A DNA stretch of 64,000 bases. It comes from Colias croceus (taxonomy: Eukaryota; Arthropoda; Insecta; Lepidoptera; Pieridae). How positions within the stretch are numbered: position 1 is the stretch's first letter; the number at the start of each line of letters is the position of its first letter. The translations under genes and the position numbers were made by a program. Location of the stretch: NCBI RefSeq assembly GCF_905220415.1, contig NC_059556.1, positions 7,886,501 to 7,950,500 on the forward strand, given 5' to 3'. Positions 1-10,118 of the stretch are shown here, piece after piece. The notes beneath the pieces were generated by a model. That model ran no database searches. It was given only the letters and a program-made list of their open reading frames with translations, and had not been told where the DNA came from.

Positions 1-47
1 CAGGTGCCGCTTCTATTTATGTAAACGTCAGCTTAGAAGAACATTGA

Positions 48-467
48 GTCCTTTGTAGTTCTCACGCATTGACGTACAAATATTTGACACACCACAATCA
101 GGATGAGTCAGGCAACATCGATATGAACACAATCTTAATCCCTGAGGTTCATGAACTTACGAAAGGGCATTTTTTAAGGGACAAAGGGATACCATTCCAA
201 TAGTTCACATGCTATAATGAATTCAAAATATGCATTGTGTGTGGCGTCTTTTTAGAGGGTGTATTAGACAAAGCGTTTGATTCGGTTTCGTTTTTTATTG
301 CTGTAAAAACTGAAGTAGATTACATGAGGACTTTTAATAGTTTGAAGAGCATCTTATTGTTGGATGTCGGTTGCAATTATGAATGCATCATTAATTGTTC
401 AGATTTAAAACATACCTTTATTGAGGAGCGACAATTTAACATACATGTAAAGGTTAAATTCAAATAA
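48..467 (+). other. Coding-like open frame with one in-frame stop, unrecognised
   Basis: One reading frame stays open from just after a TGA at 45-47 to a TAA at 465-467, interrupted only by a TAG at 201-203. An ATG lies at 123. The translation has mixed composition and no low-complexity runs, and I see no domain or motif I can name. Two further open frames follow on the same strand (592-729 and 771-1085), which could be exons or parts of one decayed gene cut by the window edge. Caution: in DNA this AT-rich, open frames of this size occur by chance many times in 64 kb, so length alone is weak evidence. It could be a decayed host gene, an old viral insertion or nothing. Confidence 0.2.
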
Positions 468-591
468 CATACAGTTACAAATATGAAGCAGTTTTAAATA
501 CCTTTAAACTTTTAGAAAATATTTTCAAAACTTTTGCATCTTTTTAATATTTAAATTTAAATACAGTATTTTAAAACCTGCATATTTTTGT

Positions 592-729
592 ATGTCCACC
601 GAAGCACAACCAACTTTAATTTTTGAAACCAACAACCCATGCTGGACAATGATACCTTGTAGCGACAATGCTGTACATTATACCCACTACTTGAAACCTG
701 AAAAACGTTTACAGAAAAATAGACACTGA
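592..729 (+). other. Short coding-like ORF, 45 codons, unrecognised
   Basis: ATG at 592 and TGA at 727-729. The translated peptide begins MSTEAQPTLIFETNN and has a balanced, protein-like composition with three cysteine or tryptophan positions in a short stretch. No family is recognised. It sits between two other coding-like frames on the same strand, the only reason to list it. It may be a chance ORF. Confidence 0.15.
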
Positions 730-770
730 CTGTTTCTAATATAACCTAAAGTTGTGTGTTGGTATTTTAG

Positions 771-1085
771 TCTGCTTTCTTCGTTGCAGGGTGTTTCGGA
801 TTTTCCTTACTATTTGTTTCTTCCCCATACGAGGATAGCAATAAGCTCCTGAAAAGAATATTATTTACGAGCGAGACAAGAATGAAGGTAATATTTAGCA
901 GAGTAAAAATTTCCTACGTGCGCTGTGATGTCGCCATAAATTTCCTTTTTCGAATAGCAGCTAATGGTTGCTATTTCGTTTGTCAAGGTTTTACAGATGT
1001 ACGTTTGGTTAAAAGCCAAGATTTACAGCGTTTTATTTGGAACGATAAATTCTATTACGTTACCGCAAAATACGATATTAGATAA
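771..1085 (+). other. Coding-like ORF behind a good splice acceptor, unrecognised
   Basis: The frame is open from just after a TAG at 768-770 to the TAA at 1083-1085, about 104 codons. A plausible 3' splice site (a pyrimidine-rich run ending in TTGCAG) ends at 789, and an internal ATG lies at 882. The first 25 residues are hydrophobic (a run around GCFGFSLLFV) and the rest is polar with several cysteines and aromatic residues, so a small membrane-anchored or secreted product is conceivable. I recognise no family. It may be an exon, a remnant of a transferred gene or a chance frame. Confidence 0.22.
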
Positions 1086-1705
1086 ATAATATAAATATTT
1101 GTAGAAACCGCAGTTTGGTTAGAAGATGAACATTTGAGATTCGTATTGCCAATATAGACTCGTGAGTCCTGAACAATAAAAAGCTGATATACCTAATTGT
1201 TACAAACAAACACACCTGAAAATTGGTTAATAACTTCCATAATATTCTACTTATTTCAGCTTATTTCTTTTTTAAATGTATGTATTTTCGAGAAAATAAA
1301 CCTTTATTACATTTACCATATTCACATTACCGACAGCATATTTCCATAAAGTTTCATAATTCGGCGATGGGCCAGTAAATCGAAATCAATAATGATTTCA
1401 GACCATTTCATTACCTTTGTTAAACCAGCCTGAGTGAAATAAACAGTGTACATAAAGGCTTTAATTAAAATCGCACGCTGCCAATAAAATCTGTCGCAGT
1501 CAGAGTTAATACGCAAAACCGCACATTCTGTACGCAACAGTGTAGTGATTGAAAAATTGAATTAACGGTCCATTTTAGTAATGTTTTGCGTAAAATGTAA
1601 AAATATTGGTGACATGTGGGTGACATGCGTGTTTCTGAAAATTAATCTCTCTGTCTCTCTCAATTAATAGGTGGTATGAGGAATTTTAATTAGGGTGCTT
1701 TTCTA
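1086..1705. other. AT-rich spacer, nothing assigned
   Basis: No gene or repeat is recognised. A minus-strand open frame of about 71 codons (1322-1537) has an alternative start only and no motif. A short CT-rich patch lies near 1645-1665. Confidence 0.5.
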
Positions 1706-1930
1706 TACCAAAAGGCTGAAGAGCTTTTTTTGCGCTAATCTCCGGAAGTCTTGGACCGATTTCAAACAATTTTTCACTGTTGGATATATTTTATTTATGC
1801 AAACAGGGACTTATTATAATTATTATTGCGACTTATTATAATTATTATTGGTAATAACCCGTAAAACAGGTAAATACCTGATCCCTGAATACCTAGATTT
1901 TGTACCAAGAGCGAAGCTGTGGTGGACAAC
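1706..1930 (+). mobile_element. Degenerate Helitron-like element, family F type
   Basis: The stretch from about 1709 (CTGAAGAGCTTTTTTTGCG) through the ACCGATTTCAAACAATTTTTC segment matches, with many changes, the CTGAAGAGTTTG / GCGCTAATCTCGG / CCGATTTGAAAAATTC order seen in the family F copies at 52042 and 60079. It closes with GAGCGAAGCTGTGG, a decayed form of the usual 3' hairpin. A 22-base unit around ACTTATTATAATTATTATTG is tandemly doubled at about 1809-1850. Ends are too worn to define. Confidence 0.45.
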
Positions 1931-1972
1931 TCGTTCGTGATAAAATCATACTAGTCAGTATTGCACTATTAA

Positions 1973-2165
1973 TGCTGATTTACACAGGGTCAGTAGACAA
2001 GTCAGTCGCGGCGCCGAAATTCGGCGCCGCGACTGACTTTAACTGTTTACATAGACTTCAAGCCTCTGTACTGACTTCAAATCTGTTTACACAGGGTTTT
2101 TTTTCGGGTCAGCACTGATTTGCCTCGAATTTGTAGTCAGTTACTGACCCTGTGTAAATCAGCAC
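1973..2165. mobile_element. Foldback/MITE element with 23-bp TIRs and a 41-bp central-left palindrome
   Basis: The outer inverted repeat is TGCTGATTTACACAGGGT at 1973 onward and its complement ending at 2165. Inside, 1999-2039 is a perfect palindrome with 20-bp arms around a single base and a core of CGGCGCCGAA, extremely GC-rich against its surroundings. Sub-motifs CTGTTTACA and TACTGACTTCAA recur between the arms. There is no ORF. I find no clear target-site duplication. It is best read as a non-autonomous DNA transposon that can fold on itself. Confidence 0.65.
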
Positions 2166-2631
2166 TTATCTGTAACAAAATAAATGTAAAACAAATGCAT
2201 ATTATAAAATTGTAAAGCAATTGCCATATTGTGTTTTTCTTTCGTAGCAAGCTACTTTACAATAATCTCAACATACCACTAAGTAAATTATTATGGTGTA
2301 CTGACCTACGATGAGTTGCTTCCAGGCTTTATTGTAGTAATAAACTATAACTAGCCAGTCGTTAATCCATTGTGACAGTTTATAGTTGCTAAAAAGCGGG
2401 AACATTGTGGATACAAAATATCGTTATTTATTTATTAACTTGCAACTACTTTTGTTGACGACCCGGCTTCGACTTCTTAATTTCGCTAAGAAATGTGAAT
2501 AACAATAGTATTAAATTAGTTGGCAAAAAACGACAGACCCAAAGATAAAGAAGGCACCATTTCTTTAAATGCAATAAAATTAATAAAGTAAAAAAAAATA
2601 TCGAAGTAGGTATATGAATTAGTGCAAAAAA
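2166..2631. other. AT-rich spacer downstream of the 5S gene
   Basis: No gene or repeat is recognised. The only ORF here, on the minus strand and reaching into the 5S gene, is a shadow. Confidence 0.5.
2626..2631 (-). terminator. RNA polymerase III terminator of the 5S gene
   Basis: A run of six Ts on the minus strand begins right after the 3' terminal helix of the 5S rRNA. Four or more Ts end RNA polymerase III transcription, so this supports the copy being a real transcription unit. Confidence 0.85.
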
Positions 2632-2749
2632 GCCAACATCACGCGGTGTTCCCAGGCGGTCACCCATCCAAGTACTGACCGCGCCCGACGTTGCTTAACT
2701 TCGGTGATCGGACGAGAACCGGTGTATTCAACGTGGTATGGACGTTGGC
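2632..2749 (-). rRNA. 5S rRNA: 5S ribosomal RNA gene
   Basis: Read on the minus strand from 2749, the sequence starts GCCAACGTCCATACCACG and ends GCGTGATGTTGGC, the standard arthropod 5S layout, 118 bases before the terminal Ts (usual length about 120). The terminal helix pairs GCCAAC with GTTGGC. The internal RNA polymerase III control region is present, including AGTTAAGCAACGTCGGGC in its A-box area and GTACTTGGATGGGTGACC in its C-box area. No indel is visible, so the copy looks functional. A T6 run follows directly. I see only one copy in the window, so it is not part of a tandem array here. It may be a dispersed copy carried by a mobile element: the block immediately upstream of it in its own orientation is GC-rich and looks repeat-like. 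Confidence 0.93.
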
Positions 2750-2829
2750 GATGTGGTAGCTAAAAACACCGCACAGTTAGTATAGTAAACACTGTACCTA
2801 CCTAAGTATAATAACCTTTTTCTAAAATA

Positions 2830-3615
2830 TTAACAATCCATAATACTCGGGTACCATCATAAGGAAGGTACCCGGTCCTTTGGAAGGCTTACGTGGGGAC
2901 ACGTATCCAACACGCAGAGGCCCTTTAGAGAACTTTACTGTGTTGTGGGACACCAGCCGCAGCCTGCCCATGACTGCACTATAGAGATACAGTCCTAGGC
3001 AGTCCGCGGCCGATGTAGGACTATTTCGAGATATGGAAAGCAAAATAAACTGGGCTATGGAGTGGGATGTTAAATGGGCCGGTATTTGGGGACTATTGGA
3101 AACTATGGCACCTGCCTTTCTACTCAAAGAAAGTAAAAATATGTTGGCAGGTGGTGACTCGCCCTCTCGCTGTATGGGCCCCCGAAATAAGTCGCTGCAA
3201 TAGTGCGACAAGGGGGCAACATATTGCGAGCAGCTAAGGGTGGAGAGGCGTCCCTGGACTTTAAACTACGATCACGCGCTCCCTGAGGGTCCAGCATCAC
3301 GTGCCCACTCGCCACTTACGCTTCGAATCCACCCTTCGAGCTAAAAGCTCTCGCGACTCCACTCTGGCCGGCCGGTTAAGGCAAGCCAGAGGTGGGGGTC
3401 CTGTCCTCGTCAGGCTTCACTCCGACCGGCCGGTGAAGGCAAGCCGGAGATGAAGACAGGGGCCTCCCCCGGGAGCACTCGGTTCCCGCGGGGTCGCTAC
3501 TCCCCGACACCCCGCCACAAGGTGTCCTGCGGGTTGACTGATTGCACGGGTGGAATATCTGTTGTCACGTAGACAACAGATATTCCAACCGTGGGCGATG
3601 GGGTCGTCACATCCC
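2830..3615. repeat. GC-rich unassigned block next to the 5S gene, probably part of a transposable element
   Basis: About 0.8 kb with base composition wholly unlike the flanks. It contains two near copies of a 35-base unit built on GGCCGGCCGGT-AAGGCAAGCC (3361-3395 and 3420-3455). A palindrome at 3551-3586 has perfect 16-bp arms around ACGTA, extended outward with one mismatch to about 3545-3592. A minus-strand open frame (about 129 codons, 2822-3211) and a second overlapping one (3124-3315) have no motif I recognise. I infer a UTR or end fragment of a LINE, or spacer of a 5S repeat unit. The sequence alone does not decide. Confidence 0.4.
3551..3586. repeat. Perfect inverted repeat, 16-bp arms, 5-base loop
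   Basis: The arms TGGAATATCTGTTGTC and its complement flank ACGTA. It lies at one edge of the GC-rich block and may mark an end or an RNA hairpin of the element. Confidence 0.8.
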
Positions 3616-4214
3616 TACGCCCATATTAACAATATTATTATCAAGTACACGATTGTACCAAATATGACGACATAGAATATAAGAAAGATAACATAACAAT
3701 AATTATTTACAGTTTCCATTTAAAAAATTCCATCATAATATTATTTGTTTAGAGATAATATTTACACTTTAACTTGGCGTCTTGTCTTTTTTAAACTATA
3801 AACAAGTACTATGTATCAACAGAGACCAAACATTTAATAATAATCCGCAAAAAATATGTTACAGTATCTGCATTTTGCAATGGAGCTAACATAGTAAGCG
3901 CTTATATTTGCCTAGATTTAATATCCTAGGTAATAAAGGAGAGCTGGAAATATTTTCATTTTCATCCGGGGACATGACAGTTATGCTTTAGATAGGAAAT
4001 TGTTAGTCGTGTTGCCAGATTGCATACATTCAGGACTGTGACGTATTTTTTTAATTCCAAAAAATATTCCATATGCAGCTCAAAACTTATTATTAGTAAG
4101 TGTACTGATAAAATTAAAGAGACAAGATTATATTATTTTTTTTCTCGTTGGTTCGATGCAAATTTGCTTAAAAATTAATAAAATGCTATCTGATATCTAA
4201 TATCAAATATGAAA
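3616..4214. other. AT-rich spacer, nothing assigned
   Basis: I see no gene, RNA or repeat here. Confidence 0.5.
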
Positions 4215-4430
4215 TATATATTATAAAGGCGAAAGTTTGTAAGTATGGATGTATGGATGTTTGTTACTCTTTCACGTAAAAACTACTGAACCGATTACAA
4301 TGAAATTTAGCATACATATAGAGGGTAACTTGGATTAACACATAGGATAGTATTTATAAATCCCACGGGAACGGGAACTATGCGGGTTTTCCTTTGCAAA
4401 CGCGGGCGAAGCCGCGGGCGGAAATCTAGT
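4215..4430 (+). mobile_element. Helitron-like non-autonomous element, family B
   Basis: It runs from ATATTATAAAGGCGAAAGTT to the 3' end GGAAATCTAGT, with the hairpin CGCGGGCGAAGCCGCGG just inside. It is nearly the same as the copy at 14106-14326 apart from a small tandem doubling of GGATGTAT near 4245. The 5' TC is not clear in this copy. Confidence 0.75.
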
Positions 4431-4550
4431 AAAAAATATTTTACAATTCCATAGCCGTAATTTTATGGAGCAATGGCATTTAGACCAAATTTTTACAGAG
4501 CGAAGTCGGAACAAGCGGCAAGTTGATAAATTTTTTTTCTTTTGATTTCT

Positions 4551-5124
4551 AGTTCAGGATACATCGCACATTTTTGCAAGTGACTACTATCAAGCTGATT
4601 TTCCGTTTGTAGCTTTATTTTGATGAGACACCGAATAATTTCGTGTACGAAACTCTCGATTGTGGTAGCTAACAGAGATAACAAGGATAAAATTTTTTGA
4701 TTTGATGGTTCTCAAATATTTATTACGCAATTTGTAGGACAATATGTCTGTTGAATTATATAAACATTAACTAAGTGAAAACAAAAAAATCTGCTTGTTA
4801 GTAATCATTTATGATGACCTCGTTATCGATACACTTTGGAAAGGGACAAAGGGAAACACTTTGAACAAACCATCGATTTTGTAGGACAAATATTTTTTCG
4901 AATAATTTAGGTAATTATCTTGAGATTGAACAAAAAAAAATTCAGCTAGTAATAAATATTTGAGAACCATCAAATCAAAAATTTTTATCCTTGTTATCTC
5001 TGTTAGCTACCACAATCGAGACTTTCGTACACGAAATTATTGGGCGTCTCATCAAAATAAAGCTACAAACATAAAATTAGCTTGATAGTAGTCACTTGCA
5101 AAAATGGGCGATGTATCCTGAACT
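4551..5124. repeat. Long inverted repeat (hairpin): arms of about 175 bp, loop of about 220 bp
   Basis: The left arm 4551-4726 begins AGTTCAGGATACATCGC and the right arm 4949-5124 is its reverse complement, ending GCGATGTATCCTGAACT. The match runs the whole length with a few substitutions (for example around 4605 against 5070). The loop holds TTTGTAGGACAA twice (about 4731 and 4878). No protein is evident; an ORF inside the left arm is a shadow. It could be a foldback transposon or a locus giving a long hairpin RNA of the type processed to siRNA in insects. Confidence 0.75.
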
Positions 5125-6133
5125 ATTCCAGATTCATTAGACTATCTTACGTACCTATACCTTAATTGTAATATGATGTATGTATGAACAATAATATTAT
5201 TCAGATAACTTAGAGCTTTGAAACATAATTTGTCATCATGCAAAAAGCACAATTCAGTAGGTACATTACAATTTTTATTGCATTTTTACAACCCGATAAT
5301 ACTATGATAATAGACCAGATTTCCATCACTAATATCAGAATGGCGTGGTAGGTTTTATTGGTAGTTGTTAACGTTGGAAACGCCCATACATTATAGCGGA
5401 AAGACCTAATCATTTGTGGATGTTGGCCCAACATGTGCCAATGCGGACCAAAAATCTTTAGTGTATTTTAGTGCATTGATAAAATTATTTTTTGTCTTTA
5501 GTAACGTTTTTGCGCCTTGAAAATTGTTCGATGAAAATAATATAGAAAACCTGGGTTTGTTTTAATGGAATTCGATATAGATGAATTATGGTTTAATTGA
5601 AGTAAGTACATATTATATGCAAATAAATTTAGAAATATATTTCAGTTGCCATTTTAGCTTTGAAATATTATATGCACATAGTTACTTGCTTAGTTACCTG
5701 TCTCTGTTTGTATTCTATCTGTTTTTTGATAATTTTATTTTTGTGCAATAAAAAAGTGTCTACATGTCTATCCATCTATTATCCTTTCTTTGTACTATGT
5801 AACTTGAATAACAAAAATTATGAAAACTTTGAATACGCGTTGGCGAACATTCGTGGAAGTATGGCAATCAGTAACCATACATTGGCGCATCATTAGGCTA
5901 AGTAAGGGAAATGCGTGTATAATGCATTCTATCACGTTTTGATTGACTGCTATTAGATAAATTGACTTCGATGAACTTTTATTGTTTTTGCGGAAACATA
6001 AAAGCATTATCATAAAGATACAGATAAGCTGTATTTTAACACAAAATAGATAAAGGTACGGTTTAAAGCTACTTAAGGGTTATTTTTAAACATTTCATAA
6101 ACAAAAAGAACGTGTTTACTCAGCACACGTGTC
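5125..6133. other. AT-rich spacer, nothing assigned
   Basis: Two overlapping ORFs on opposite strands (5660-5896 and 5795-6013) show no motif and are of chance length. No repeat is recognised. Confidence 0.5.
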
Positions 6134-6258
6134 AGAAGTGAAACTTCTTTGGCAAGATTCAAAGATACCAAAGTCTTCGCTCTACTCCATAACGTGACGG
6201 TATTGCCATGACGACCTTGAAATTTTATTCTAAACGCGCCTAAAGAAGTTTTACTTCA
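6134..6258. mobile_element. Short MITE with GAAGTGAAACTTC-type terminal inverted repeats
   Basis: The left end is AGAAGTGAAACTTCTTT and the right end, on the other strand, is TTTGAAGTAAAACTTCTTTA. The interior has CGTGACGGTATTGCCATGACG. A second copy of this interior and both ends lies at 59677-59773. No coding capacity. Confidence 0.65.
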
Positions 6259-6876
6259 AAAATTAAATTACGATCATTACAAAAATGGGAAGGGGAAATT
6301 CACGTTTTTTAATTGGAACCTAAAAGTAACATCACAGATAATATAAAACATTAAGATATTAATTTATCTAGACAATTCCAATTTTTAATTCTAAAGAAGC
6401 GGAAGTTATGATAATGTCTTTCAGTCTAACCAAAAAATCACTTTAAAAACTCCAACTATAATTTCTTGTAGAAATATTACTGCGGTACTGACAGTACCAA
6501 GCTTCTAAAGTAATGTGCAGTATTTGTCATTTCATTCTGCATAGTTCATCTGCATGTTTGGTAAAAGTTTTAATGTTGATATTTAGTTTTGCTTGATGCT
6601 TATGCTTTTACAGTAAGATAGACTCGGTTGTGATTATTTTTGTATTCCTAAAAAGCATCCGATTTGCAGGCTTTATTTATTGTCTGTCTTAGTCTATTAT
6701 TATGTATTTATTGTGTGTAGGAAAAATTATGAAAATAATAATCATTATTTTCTTGTGCAGCTTTACTTTGTTTTATTAAACAGTATTTGAAGTGGTATAA
6801 ATATCACATTCAAATTTGATTATAATTTTGATGCATATTATGATGTATTATTTTTTCGAAAATAATTTTATTTATA
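6259..6876. other. AT-rich spacer, nothing assigned
   Basis: I see no gene, RNA or repeat here. Confidence 0.5.
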
Positions 6877-7050
6877 ACTAGCGGTCCGCCCCGGCTTCGC
6901 CCGTGGTACATATTCACGTTTTCTTTACATAAGAACCATCCTCGTACTTCAAGGAATATAATAAAAAAAGAATTAAAGAAATCGGTTCAGCTGTTCTAAA
7001 GTTATGCGCTTACCAACACATTTTGGGATTCATTTTTATATTATAGAAGA
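6877..7050 (-). mobile_element. Helitron-like non-autonomous element, family D
   Basis: On the minus strand it starts TCT at 7050 after a host A and ends CGGGGCGGACCGCTAGT at 6877. The interior GAACCGATTTC and CGAGGATGGTTCTTATG match the copies at 26740, 48493 and 60395. Confidence 0.8.
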
Positions 7051-7593
7051 TAAATAATTAATGAACGATGTCTTCTCTTGTACAGTATCGTAGTAGGTTC
7101 CGTATAGTACATAGGTATTTATAGTCTCAACATAGTAACTGTTAAAATTCCAACACTATACCAACCGTACGGTGAACTTGCATCAGCCAATGATTTCACC
7201 TACTACGAGCATGACTCAACCGCTGACTCATAACGAATCAAGCCTTTACATAAACTAGAGCCTTTGCTTTCGCGGGCTTTCAATAGTTCGAGTAATTAAT
7301 GTTTTCATTTTTCAGGATTGAAATCTTAAATTGTAATAATAAACAGTGTCCTACTATTGGTATACTAAGCGCGAAGGGACTTGTAGTTTGCATACACTGA
7401 TCACGTAAAAAATACTTTAACAACAAAATTACGTCAAAATTTTTTTGCTAAATTTTTCCTGAAATCCATGTTTTCTTCTCTAGCTTCGCGCAACCGGCAT
7501 ATTATACCGCTTCTCTAATATGAGCATTTTGTCTATGAAAACAATCTTAAACGATCGCTCACGTTCTAGTGGCAAAGTTGGGTGGGTTGCTTG
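7051..7593. other. AT-rich spacer, nothing assigned
   Basis: No gene or repeat is recognised. A minus-strand ORF crossing 7480-7749 overlaps the next element and is a shadow. Confidence 0.45.
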
Positions 7594-7755
7594 TTGGTCC
7601 GCCCCGGTTTCTTCCGTGGTACATATGAAAAATTGACGTTGGCCGATTCTCAGACATAGGTACCAGATATGCACAGAAAATTTCATGAGAATCGGTCCAG
7701 CCGTTTTGAAGGAGTAACTAACATTGTGACAGGGGAATTTTATATACATATAAGA
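7594..7755 (-). mobile_element. Helitron-like element, divergent (my family H)
   Basis: The 5' TC lies at 7754-7755 after a host A. The core GGCTGGACCGATTCTCATGA has the same layout as families C and D but a different body. The 3' part GTACCACGGAAGAAACCGG is a mutated form of the common end and the terminal CTAGT is replaced. It is an old copy. Confidence 0.6.
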
Positions 7756-8195
7756 TGTAATGAAAAATAGTCTTCCAAAAACAATATTTAATTATAAATA
7801 ACTCACATAAACAAGATTTAAAAATACTCACGTAACGACAAATTTAATTAAGCTATATCGATTATTATATAATTTTTATGCATTTTGAACATTGCAGATC
7901 AAGGTTGTCTTCTGCAACAAAAAAAGTTTATTATTATTTTCTTTTGTACGAATGTTATTTTTATAGGAGAGGTTAATTATGCAAAAAGTGCTCCTAACGA
8001 AATACTTTATCTACAAAGATAAAAAGATGGACGAAAAAGCTTTTCATGACTAAATAATTTGTGAATTTTTTGTGAATAACTCTAACAGGAAATGTTTTAA
8101 TAAAAACGCATTCAACCATAAAAATAATATTTTCGAAACAAGTCCATTTCATCGAACTTTTATTTTTGAATACAGGCCATCTACAGCACTGTTCA
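7756..8195. other. AT-rich spacer, nothing assigned
   Basis: I see no gene, RNA or repeat here. Confidence 0.45.
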
Positions 8196-8196
8196 A

Positions 8197-8745
8197 TATC
8201 TCTGAATGGAACCAATCTGCAAGCTTCGAAAACACAAAGTATCGGTAACAAGCAAAAGCCGTAGGCGTATCACAAAATCACAAAATCTAAACAAACTCCA
8301 TATAAAGGCAATCCGTAAAAACATAACCGACGTTGAAAAACTAAAAGTTCAAAGCAATACACCGTTTATGACTCACAAACGGCCGAAATGACGAAACGAA
8401 TGAAAACGTTGGAATTGAAACAAGTGACCGATAAACTGACCTAACTAAGTCTACAATTGTTGCAGACAACTTTGAACCGAAAGGTAAAGTAACAAATGGT
8501 ATAATCGCGATTGTAGGAAACAATAGCGCTGTGGGTGGCAAAGCAGGCGGTAGGTTTGCAAACAGCAAAGTGATTTTGTATAATAGAGGAGAAGGCGTCG
8601 TAAACAAAGAAGTTAAAACTGTTAAAGTTTGAATAGGCGAGGACAAGGATGTAAGTGACCTTTATGTTATGGACAAAGACGTAGGAAAATGTCCCGCTGA
8701 GTGAATGAAAGGGCTTTAACGTCTTCACCGTTGACCAGACAGTAA
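8197..8745 (+). pseudogene. Frameshifted coding-like relic of a Lys/Gly-rich protein, unrecognised
   Basis: Three plus-strand frames open in succession and appear to continue one another: 8206-8391, then from the ATG at 8388 to about 8445, then from 8444 to a TGA near 8632. The frame goes on past that stop to another TGA near 8701. The first part is basic (RKHKVSVTSKSRRR). The third has a Gly/Asn-rich piece (IVGNNSAVGGKAGGRF). The block is less AT-rich than its flanks. The minus-strand ORFs at 8341-8646 and 8441-8728 are shadows. Orderly frame steps and uniform composition suggest a decayed gene or retrocopy; the family is not recognised. Confidence 0.35.
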
Positions 8746-9713
8746 GTTTGATGCAGGGATGTCATTCACTTTGCCAAATAAATGTGTAGATCATTTATTA
8801 TCAACGTTATCATCTAAGATACAATCATTATTATCTGAGATGCTATGGAAAATAAGTATTGTTATAAAATGATGATTTTTATAGTTTTGCTATTGTCACA
8901 TGCAATAGCAAAACAATGCAACGATCTAGTTGGTTCAAGAATATTTTTTATAAAATGACTACCACACATTAATATGATTTAGAATTGGTCAATATTTTTT
9001 CCATTAATAATAAAGAATAAACTACGAGGCAACCCTACCACCAAAACTGTAGTCCAATAGATCGGCATGATGTCGTATTATCATTATTTACAACCGTTTA
9101 CAATGTGGGCTACCATTCCAATTACCAAACATCCCTTTTAGTAGGCCCTTTATTATTTTACTGGTATAATTATTTCCTTCCATATTGTTTTGAATAAAGG
9201 CATCTTTTGTTGGGCATTGCTAATTTTTACCGAAATAAGTGGCGACAGTTAGTAATGTCCGTAAAAATCTATTCATTTCATTATCTGTACTATCGCAATA
9301 GTAAAAGTTTACTAAATACAAGCATTTGTTATTTCTTTATGTAGGTATGTAAAAAAAGCTTTGTACAAAACATTAAAGCAAAGAGGCGAAATGAATGGCC
9401 AAATGTACAAAAGCAATTTAACGTAGTACCAATTGTATATTGTTGAAGCTTTTGCATAAACCAGAAAAAAAAAACAATGATAATAATCAGACAAAGGAAT
9501 ATATTATTCTTATTCGATTATTTATACATAAGTATTTGAGAAACAAAATAGAAGCTATCGGCGTTTCGGTAGCAATTAACAATACCATATCGGTTATATT
9601 CAATTTTAGGTGAAGAATTTGTGGACACACCTAGTTTTTTTCCGGTTTTTAAACTCTATGTTACAATTGTATAATTAAACGAACTCACATTATGTAAAGT
9701 TCTAACTAACATA
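8746..9713. other. AT-rich spacer, nothing assigned
   Basis: No gene or repeat is recognised. TTGCTATTGTCACATGCAATAG near 8886 makes a small imperfect hairpin. Confidence 0.45.
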
Positions 9714-9994
9714 ACAAGTGATAACTGCGTTAAAAACAACCGACTTCAAACTTGCACTTGCAAAATTTACAAATACCTACAGACAAAAATGCTCATAAAA
9801 TAAAAACTACTGGGCCTATCCGAATAAAATTTTTATGGGACCAATTCGACACCATCCCGCATCGAACAAAAAAAGAATCACGTAAATCGGTTCAGAAACC
9901 ACGGAGTAATCGGTGTACATACATAAAAAAAAAAAAAAAAAAAAAATATACCGGCCGAATTGATAACCTCCTCCTTTTTTTTGAAGTCGGTTAA
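9714..9994. mobile_element. MITE copy 1, ACCGACTTC terminal repeats
   Basis: ACAACCGACTTCAAA near the left end pairs with TTTGAAGTCGGTT at the right end. The homology with copy 2 (16702-16965) begins further out, at CAAGTGATAACTGCGTTAA. The interior holds an A-run of about 22 bases (9929-9950) that is shorter in copy 2. The two copies are otherwise nearly identical, so the family moved fairly recently. The right end abuts TTAA; a TTAA target would fit a piggyBac-type relative but is not proved. Confidence 0.65.
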
Positions 9995-10118
9995 TAACGA
10001 AACAATTCGCTTGGTTCAAGACAATATTCTTCCAATTCCGGCATACAATGCAACGCATTAAATTTTGATGGTTGTTTTTAAATAGATAGAGTGGTTCTTC
10101 AGGAAGGTTAAAACCTTC

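Noticed and set aside
8341..8728. Two minus-strand ORFs of 95-101 codons
   Set aside because: They overlap in different frames opposite the plus-strand coding-like relic and have no motif; treated as shadows.
9752..10058. Overlapping ORFs with long Lys or Phe runs
   Set aside because: They read through the A-run of a MITE; copy 2 at 16702 does not keep the frames.
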